A stretch of DNA of 64,000 nt from Tardiphaga sp. 709 (GTDB lineage Bacteria > Pseudomonadota > Alphaproteobacteria > Rhizobiales > Xanthobacteraceae): contig NZ_CP135529.1 in assembly GCF_032401055.1 (NCBI RefSeq), forward strand, positions 620,001-684,000. The letters are read 5' to 3'. The notes beneath the pieces are model-generated. The model saw nothing but the letters and a program-made list of their open reading frames with translations, ran no database searches and had not been told where the DNA came from. The translations under genes were made by a program, and so were the position numbers. Shown here piece after piece: positions 58,461-64,000 of this stretch (positions are counted from its first letter, which is position 1; each line of letters starts with the position of its first letter).

Positions 58461-59408
58461 TTACGCCTCGGGATCGACATCGTCCAGGAACGTCGCTGTG
58501 GGAACGAAGAACAGCGTCCCCGTCACCGCGCGGCTGAAATCCAGCAGACGGTCGTAAGTGCCCGGCGGGTTGCCGATGAACATGTTCTCCAGCATCTTCT
58601 CAATGCGCTGCGGCGAACGGGCGTAACCGATGAAATAGGTGCCGAACTCACCTTTGCCCACTTCGCCGAACGGCATGTTGTCGCGCAGGATCTGAAGCTG
58701 CTCCCCGTTCTCTTCAATCGACGTCAGCACGTTGTGCGCATACGGCTTCTTCTCGGAATCGCGCTGTTCGATATCGGAAAGCTTGTGCCGGCCGATGATG
58801 TTCTCCTGTTCCTCGACGGGCACCGTGTTCCATCGCGCGATGTCGTGCAGATATTTCTGCACGATCACGTAGCTGCCTCCGGCAAAGCCGGGGTCTTCAT
58901 CTCCGACAAGGGTGGCCGCGTCAGCGGCCTGACCGACAGGGTTTTCAGTTCCGTCAACAAAGCCGATCAGATCGCGGTCGTCGAAGAACTTGAAGCCGTG
59001 CACCTCGTCCACGGCCGAAACCGCGCCGGCGAGCCGGGACATGACGTGCGTCGCCAGTTCGAAACAAAGATCCATGCTCGCCGCGCGAATGTGAAAGAGG
59101 ATGTCGCCGGGCGTCGAAACGGCGGTATGCACGCCGCGAATTTCGCGAAACGGATGCAGGTCTTTCGGACTCGGCGCTCCGAACAGCCGGCTCCAGGCAT
59201 CGGAGCCGAATCCCATGATGCAGGACAACTGCCCGTTGAGATTGCGGAAGCCCACGCCGCGCAACAGGCTGGACAGGTCGCCACACAAGCCACGAACCGC
59301 CTTCTCGGGCGCCGGTCCGGGATTGATCGTCACGACCAGGAATATCGCCGCTCGCGTCAGCCTGGCAGCGACCGACTGGGACACGGGAGCCGGCAAGCTT
59401 GAAACCAT
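58461..59408 (-). CDS. Dyp-type heme peroxidase
   Basis: 315 residues, the class B size. The family motif GxxDG is present (GFVDGTENP) with distal Asp, and HDIARWNTVPVEEQENIIGRHK.SD and the C-terminal FFVPTATFLDD fit the family. No signal peptide, and no encapsulin gene or recognisable encapsulin-loading tail. Oxidises dyes and phenols with peroxide. The ATG at 59408 is preferred to the frame opening at 59438. Confidence 0.92.
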   Translation of the reverse strand: MVSSLPAPVSQSVAARLTRAAIFLVVTINPGPAPEKAVRGLCGDLSSLLRGVGFRNLNGQLSCIMGFGSDAWSRLFGAPSPKDLHPFREIRGVHTAVSTPGDILFHIRAASMDLCFELATHVMSRLAGAVSAVDEVHGFKFFDDRDLIGFVDGTENPVGQAADAATLVGDEDPGFAGGSYVIVQKYLHDIARWNTVPVEEQENIIGRHKLSDIEQRDSEKKPYAHNVLTSIEENGEQLQILRDNMPFGEVGKGEFGTYFIGYARSPQRIEKMLENMFIGNPPGTYDRLLDFSRAVTGTLFFVPTATFLDDVDPEA

Positions 59409-59477
59409 GTTCGATCCATTCGGTATCCGTTGCGTCACGTATCTTTAGCGTGACGAAGACAGTGTCTGCCGACGCGC

Positions 59478-60950
59478 CTATTGCCGGCTCACATGCTTTG
59501 CCGGCAGCTTACCGCCATTCCACTTGCCGTCGATCGCCCGCTCGATCTGCCCGGCCAGTTGCAGCAGCAGGCCGTCATTGGCCTGACGCGTCTGCGCCTG
59601 GATGCCGAGCGGCAGTCCGTTTTCCTGCGCCGCCAGCGGCAGCGAGATGCCGGGAATGCCGCACAGATTGGCGAGCGGTGTATAGGCGAAATTCTTCCAC
59701 AGGTTGGCGAACCAGTCGTGCACCGACGGATTGGTGCTGGTGGTGAGATATTCTGATGTACCGACCTTCGGAGTCGGCTTGGCGGTGATCGGCGTCAGGA
59801 TGATGTCGTAGCGCTCGAAGAACGCGCCGAAAGCGCGCGACGTCGTGTTGAACACCGCCTGCATCGCGTTGCGCTCGGTATAGGAGGTGTTCAGCCCGCT
59901 CTCCCAGATCTTGATGTTGATCGGCTCCAGCAGATCGGTGGTCGGTTTATCCAAACCGAGCCGCGCAAGATGACCGGCGATCACCTGCGCGAAATTGCTG
60001 ATGTAGCAGGTCGTCTGCGCAGCGAACGCGTTGCGGAAATCCACCTCCGGCAGTGCCCATTCCACGTGATGGCCGAGCCCTTCAAGCATTTTGCCGACAC
60101 GCTCCAGCTCTGCAACGAAATGCGGCGGCGCTTTGTAGTCGCCCCACTCATGCGACAGCGCGATGCGCAGCTTGCCCGGGTCGCGCTTGATGAGATCGCT
60201 ATAGGGTTCGGCCGGCGACCAGAACGGCATGAATTCGCCAGGTGCGCCGCCGCGGCAGTTGTCGACGAAGGCTGCGGTGTCGCGCACGCTGCGGCTGACG
60301 CAGCCCTGGATCGAGACCAGACCGGAGAGATCCGACAGCGCGGGCGCCAGCGAATAGACGCCGCGCGAGACCTTCAGGCCGATCAGGCCGTTCACACCTG
60401 CGGGAATGCGGATCGAACCACCGCCATCCGTGGCATGGGAGATCGGCAACACGCCGGCTGCGACCATCGCCGCAGAGCCGGCGGAGGAGCCACAGGTGGT
60501 GTAGTCGGTGTCCCAGGGATTGCGAGTGACATAGAGCTTGTTCTCGGCAGAACTGCAGACGCCGAATTCCGGCGTGGTGCTGCGGCCAATGATGTTGAGC
60601 CCGGCGTCCCGGATCTTGCCGGTCAGGAAGCTGTCCTGCGCAGGGCGATGCCCCTGCATGATCATGGAGCCGAATTCCTGCAGCCGTCCCTTCAGGGTCG
60701 GGCCGAGATCCTTCATGAGGTATGGAACGCCAGCGAACGCACCCTCGGCATTCATACCGTCCCTGGCAGGATCGGCGATGACGTCGTCGAACACTTCGAC
60801 GACGGCATCGAGCGCGGGATTGGTGCTGGCGATGCCTGCGGCGGCCTGCGCCGCCAGATCGGCCGGCGTCAGGTCGCCCTTGCGCACGCGCGCGGCCAGC
60901 GCCACCGCGTCGTGTTTGGCCCATTCGTCCCAGCTCATCGCCAATGTCAT
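59478..60950 (-). CDS. Amidase-signature enzyme
   Basis: 490 residues. Catalytic triad K80 (YLMKDL), cis-Ser S155 (CGSSAGS) and nucleophile S179 (DGGGSIRIPAG). It hydrolyses a carboxamide; not GatA by context, since no gatB or gatC is near and the C-terminal half differs. Neighbour of a Tat-exported amidohydrolase on the same strand, 247 bp away. Confidence 0.92.
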   Translation of the reverse strand: MTLAMSWDEWAKHDAVALAARVRKGDLTPADLAAQAAAGIASTNPALDAVVEVFDDVIADPARDGMNAEGAFAGVPYLMKDLGPTLKGRLQEFGSMIMQGHRPAQDSFLTGKIRDAGLNIIGRSTTPEFGVCSSAENKLYVTRNPWDTDYTTCGSSAGSAAMVAAGVLPISHATDGGGSIRIPAGVNGLIGLKVSRGVYSLAPALSDLSGLVSIQGCVSRSVRDTAAFVDNCRGGAPGEFMPFWSPAEPYSDLIKRDPGKLRIALSHEWGDYKAPPHFVAELERVGKMLEGLGHHVEWALPEVDFRNAFAAQTTCYISNFAQVIAGHLARLGLDKPTTDLLEPINIKIWESGLNTSYTERNAMQAVFNTTSRAFGAFFERYDIILTPITAKPTPKVGTSEYLTTSTNPSVHDWFANLWKNFAYTPLANLCGIPGISLPLAAQENGLPLGIQAQTRQANDGLLLQLAGQIERAIDGKWNGGKLPAKHVSRQ

Positions 60951-61197
60951 GTCGCACGTCCAATTCGAGATCTCGGTTGGTGCGAGCCTAGACCGGATGG
61001 CGGTTTTTTCGGAAGCCGTGGCAGGTGTCTTGAGCGCGCGGCAGACGCAGGGCAGACCAGCGTGCCGGATGGCGATTGCCGTCGCGCGCGCCCGGCGGCA
61101 GCGGTAAATTCCAGCAGGACGTCGCCGTGCGGCTGCACAACCGGACCGTCGGCGCCTCGGGTGTCGCTTCGCTCACCCGGGCACCGCGCCGCTCTCG

Positions 61198-62454
61198 TCA
61201 ATTTGCCGAGAACGGCAGAGAGTATGGCCTTCCGAACGGGACCCCGCCGCGCACGGTCTGGACCGCCTTCAGATAGGCCTTGCCGGTGCGGGGCTTGTTC
61301 GAAGTGTCGAGCAGTTCGACCGGACCTTCGACGAGTTCGAGAATGGCCACGTCCGCGGGCGCGCCGACCTGCAGCGTGCCAAGCTTGGGCACACGGTTGA
61401 TGACATTGGCCGGCTTGATCGCGGCGGCCGCGATCACCTGGTCGAGCGAGAAGCCGAGCGCGAGAAACTTGCTGAGCACCCAGGGCAGATACGGCCGGCT
61501 CGGTGTGTTCGCCGCGGCCACATGGACGTCGCTGGAAATCGTATCGAACACGAGCCCCTGCTGGATCGCCTCCTCGGCAATGTCGTAATCGAAGCTGCCG
61601 GCGCCATGACCGACATCGATGATGACGCCGCGCTTCTTGGCTTCCAACAGCGCCGGAAGCACCTTGCCGTTCTGCACCGTGTTGTTGCCGAGTGCGCTGT
61701 AGGGATGCGTCAGGATATCGCCCGGACGCAACGTATCGACCAGCACCGACAGATCGCCCGGTGCATTGCCGATGTGGCACATCACCCGCCCCTTGGTGCC
61801 CGAGCGTTCGACGGCCAGAATGGCGCGTTTCAGCGGTTCGATGCCGTTATTGCCGACGAATGCCAGCGTCTCGCGCACCTTGGCGCCAAGCACGAGATCG
61901 GGATTTTCCGCAATGGTGCGCGCGGCGGCGTCGACATTCGCATAGTCGATGTTCAGCAATTCGCCGACGGGAAAGCCCGCAAGGCCGATGGTCGAGATGT
62001 GCACGAAGGCAAACAGCCGGCTGCGCGAATGTCCGACCACGTCGCGCTTGAATCCGGCGAACGTGTTGGCGCCAGCATCTCCGGCGCTGACATAGGTTGT
62101 CGTCGCCGAGAACGGCACCAGCTCATCCGGCGGAATACCGATCGCCGAACCATAGGGATAGACATGGGTGTGAAGATCAACGAGGCCGGGCGTCACCAGT
62201 TTGCCTTTGGCATCGATGCTTTGTTTCGCCCGCTCCGCAGGAATGCTCGGCTCGACGGCGGCGACCTGCCCGAAGCGAATGCCGATATCGCGAATGCCCC
62301 GCAGATTCTGGCTGGGGTCGATGACCTCGCCGCCCCGGATCACCAGATCGAAATTCTCAGTGGGCTGCTGGCCGAACGTCCCCCCGGATGCACCTAGCGA
62401 CCCAAGCATGGCCGCGCCACCTGCCAACACGTCACGTCGTGAAATCTTAGCCAC
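61198..62454 (-). CDS. Tat-exported amidohydrolase/deacetylase-family metalloenzyme
   Basis: 418 residues. A twin-arginine signal (SRRDVLAGGAAML) precedes an amidohydrolase barrel with a two-metal site: H95 and H97 (DLHTH), probable carboxylated K192 (GAKVRET), H227 (MCHIG), H250 (ILTHP) and D309 (TISSD). Close in layout to the amidohydrolase/deacetylase group that includes N-acyl-D-amino-acid and EF_0837-type enzymes. Periplasmic location is unusual for the group. Substrate unknown. Confidence 0.9.
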   Translation of the reverse strand: MAKISRRDVLAGGAAMLGSLGASGGTFGQQPTENFDLVIRGGEVIDPSQNLRGIRDIGIRFGQVAAVEPSIPAERAKQSIDAKGKLVTPGLVDLHTHVYPYGSAIGIPPDELVPFSATTTYVSAGDAGANTFAGFKRDVVGHSRSRLFAFVHISTIGLAGFPVGELLNIDYANVDAAARTIAENPDLVLGAKVRETLAFVGNNGIEPLKRAILAVERSGTKGRVMCHIGNAPGDLSVLVDTLRPGDILTHPYSALGNNTVQNGKVLPALLEAKKRGVIIDVGHGAGSFDYDIAEEAIQQGLVFDTISSDVHVAAANTPSRPYLPWVLSKFLALGFSLDQVIAAAAIKPANVINRVPKLGTLQVGAPADVAILELVEGPVELLDTSNKPRTGKAYLKAVQTVRGGVPFGRPYSLPFSAN

Positions 62455-62668
62455 TGATATCTCCGCCCCTGAACCAAAGCCCTGTCAGGCGAAGATAGTG
62501 GCCGGAACTCGAAATGTGCTTTCGTTGATTTTGATTTCACGGCGCTTTTGAACTCCGCCGCGATCGAACCGGAGCAACAGATAGTCGCTGCGATGATTTA
62601 ACGAAGGGCGCGACGACGTCGACCGAAAGCTTTCACTGGAATCGGCGCTGCGAGATGCGCCGCCTCGC

Positions 62669-63028
62669 CTAGCCGCAATTCCAGATCGGTCCGATCGGGG
62701 TTCGCGTCCAGCATGGGCCCATGCTGCCGCCATTGTACTGGCCGCGATAAAAGCCGGGCCGGCCGAAATAATATTTCTCGCCGTCGGACCAGCGGTAATA
62801 GACCGGGGTACGGTCGATATACCAATGGCGTCGGTCGCGTTTGGCCATGCGCAGGTCCGCGCGCTTCTGCATGAACAGCGGAACGCTGTTGTTCAGTGGC
62901 TGGTGATAGCCCGGCAGGAAGCCGTAGCCCTTCCATTGCTGCGGCTTCTTCTTGACCGGCGCCGCCAGCGCAGCGGCAGAGGTAAGCGACAGGACGAGAG
63001 CAATCGATAGACACATGAATCGCGACAT
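62669..63028 (-). CDS. Small exported protein, Tyr/Arg-rich
   Basis: 119 residues. A signal peptide (MSRFMCLSIALVLSL, cleavage after ALA) is followed by KKKPQQWKGYGFLPGY and a mature region rich in Arg, Tyr and Trp with two Cys near the end (GPCWTRT, WNCG). A type of small envelope protein frequent in Bradyrhizobiaceae; function unknown. The frame is open to 63064 but the ATG at 63028 gives a normal signal peptide. Confidence 0.75.
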   Translation of the reverse strand: MSRFMCLSIALVLSLTSAAALAAPVKKKPQQWKGYGFLPGYHQPLNNSVPLFMQKRADLRMAKRDRRHWYIDRTPVYYRWSDGEKYYFGRPGFYRGQYNGGSMGPCWTRTPIGPIWNCG

Positions 63029-63139
63029 GCCAACAGCATAGAGATTTGGCGCGCGGACAGCCATTCAAATTCAGGTGGGGCGGATGGATTCTTCAGGCTA
63101 TCCTGTGGCGTTGTGTCTCCGCCGTGATACCCTCACACC

Positions 63140-63202
63140 ATGAAAACCAACACCCTCGCCGATATCCTGGAACGCATCGAGACGTGGCCGCCACATCTGT
63201 AG
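63140..63202 (+). pseudogene. Truncated antitoxin-like reading frame
   Basis: MKTNTLADILERIETWPPHL then TAG. The start resembles small addiction-module antitoxins that begin with a TLAEILERVETWP-type helix followed by a long helix, which is missing here. No toxin gene follows. It is likely a remnant, or chance. Confidence 0.35.
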
Positions 63203-63272
63203 GGCGAGCCGCATTCACTGCCGAGCTGATCGTGAAGCGCGACGGACTCCGCCCCCAATCTGGAAGACCGTG

Positions 63273-63695
63273 ATGCGATTTTTGTTCTGCTATCTGTTGG
63301 CGATCGGCTTTCTCGGAACGCAGGCATTGGCGAAGGAGCCAACATTCTTCCAGAAACAACTCATCAAATACGTGGCTGCACACCCGATCGGTTTCCCGAC
63401 AGAATTACGAAGTGAGCGTCTGCCCATCGATGTGCTCTTAAAATTCTCACTCGACCATGATGGTAAACTGTTGAACCCGAGAGTCGAAAAGGGAACGGGC
63501 ATTCCGAAGGTCGATCAGGATTTGCTGGAGTGGCTGGCGAAGCTGCAACCATTCCCGATAGTTTCAGCCGACGACGAGGCCCTGCAAGAGATCCAGTTGC
63601 CTGTCCGGTTTGGAGCGCGGCCGCCTGGGGAGACTTACGAAGAGAGTGAGAGAAAAATAAAACAGATGATCGGAAACGTTTGTAAGGGCTGCTAA
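63273..63695 (+). CDS. Exported TonB C-terminal-like protein
   Basis: 140 residues. A signal peptide (cleavage after ALA) is followed directly by a TonB-C-like fold: PIDVLLKFSLDHDGKLLNPRVEKGTGIPKVDQDLLEWLAKLQPFPIV and IQLPVRFGARPPGE. The usual membrane anchor and proline-rich arm of TonB are missing, so it cannot energise outer-membrane receptors in the normal way. Two Cys end the protein (CKGC). GGAAG lies 8 bp before the ATG. Confidence 0.8.
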   Translation: MRFLFCYLLAIGFLGTQALAKEPTFFQKQLIKYVAAHPIGFPTELRSERLPIDVLLKFSLDHDGKLLNPRVEKGTGIPKVDQDLLEWLAKLQPFPIVSADDEALQEIQLPVRFGARPPGETYEESERKIKQMIGNVCKGC

Positions 63696-63937
63696 CCGAT
63701 CGCGCGGCAGCCTTCGAAATGTCGGCGGCATGCAGTCTCTGATCACCTCACAGGGTTTCGGGCCAACGCACCGGACGGGTGCCAACATCGGCCTTCGAAC
63801 AAATGGCATCGCCAAGGTCGAGAATGCGTCGCTCTTCGTCGACGGCGCACGTCCCGGGAGCCATTGGCACTTGCACCCTGCCTCGCCTCGCAACGTGCCC
63901 CCGTGAAGCACCTGCGATCGCTGAGCAGCGATCCGGA

Positions 63938-64000
63938 TCAGTTTCTGCTCATGTTGATGGTGACGTTCCGGATGTCGCCTTCGGACGATATCGAGAAGGA
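63938..64000 (-). CDS. Possible C-terminal end of a gene continuing beyond the window
   Basis: Minus-strand frame open from the window edge for 20 codons, ending GDIRNVTINMSRN and TGA. The composition looks protein-like but it is too short to assign. Confidence 0.25.
   Translation of the reverse strand, partial: SFSISSEGDIRNVTINMSRN

Noticed and set aside
62494-62525. GGAAC...CGTT near 62500 as an EcfG promoter
   Set aside because: The spacer is 14 bp, and it points away from the adjacent minus-strand gene.
63564-63911. 115-codon minus-strand frame after the TonB-like gene
   Set aside because: Atypical composition, no motif, and it overlaps the end of a supported gene.

Overview
The window looks like chromosomal DNA of an alphaproteobacterium in the Bradyrhizobium/Rhodopseudomonas/Afipia/Tardiphaga group. 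The basis is the set of families present (BA14K, DUF1236, DUF6894, DUF2155, NDUFA12 and a B12-dependent class II ribonucleotide reductase), high GC with strong GC3 bias, frequent GTG starts, and promoters of the alphaproteobacterial general-stress sigma factor EcfG type. Genus assignment is inference. No tRNA, rRNA, CRISPR array, prophage or intact transposon was seen.

Layout. 1-7600: a partial adenylate cyclase, a diguanylate cyclase, a DsbA-like thiol protein, a cation-diffusion-facilitator protein, a PQQ dehydrogenase and small exported stress-type proteins. 7889-10285: aroQ-accB-accC. 10401-13452: a three-gene phosphorelay (CHASE3 kinase, single-domain response regulator, receiver-HisKA_2 kinase) behind a consensus EcfG promoter. 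13599-14862: a metallophosphoesterase and a cyclic-nucleotide-binding protein that overlap at their 3' ends. 15114-18294: a uracil-catabolism (URC-type) cluster made of a GTP-cyclohydrolase-II-like protein, a DUF1688 protein and uracil phosphoribosyltransferase. 18352-21595: a DASS anion transporter and NDH-2. 21883-23519: aat and a DUF2155 protein. 23745-31741: an SDR/hydrolase/GFA operon, a GntR regulator divergent from a TRAP transporter operon that ends in a second aroQ-like gene, and aspartate ammonia-lyase. 32043-38000: NDUFA12, a BA14K protein, a GAF histidine kinase, a family 2 glycosyltransferase, cytochrome b561 and a frameshifted EamA transporter gene.

38030-42270 holds nrdJ with a long leader and a candidate NrdR/DnaA site region. 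42388-44553 is an AT-richer two-gene island: a membrane protein with a potassium-channel-like pore module lacking the selectivity filter, followed by a predicted PD-(D/E)XK nuclease. It is the best candidate here for an undescribed system. 44680-47895: an FMN hydroxyacid dehydrogenase with a Tat signal, an exported protein, a 58-residue HTH protein and a lytic transglycosylase. 47961-54378 (minus strand): a CzcCBA heavy-metal efflux operon with a small protein at each end. 54494-63695: a nitroreductase, lactate permease, Dyp-type peroxidase, amidase, Tat-exported amidohydrolase and small exported proteins. Relatives of one palindromic repeat are scattered through 44.5-55.2 kb.

The genes aroQ-accB-accC-aat-DUF2155-NDUFA12 are, from memory, neighbours in many alphaproteobacteria. 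Here they are separated by two accessory blocks (10.4-21.6 kb and 23.7-31.7 kb).
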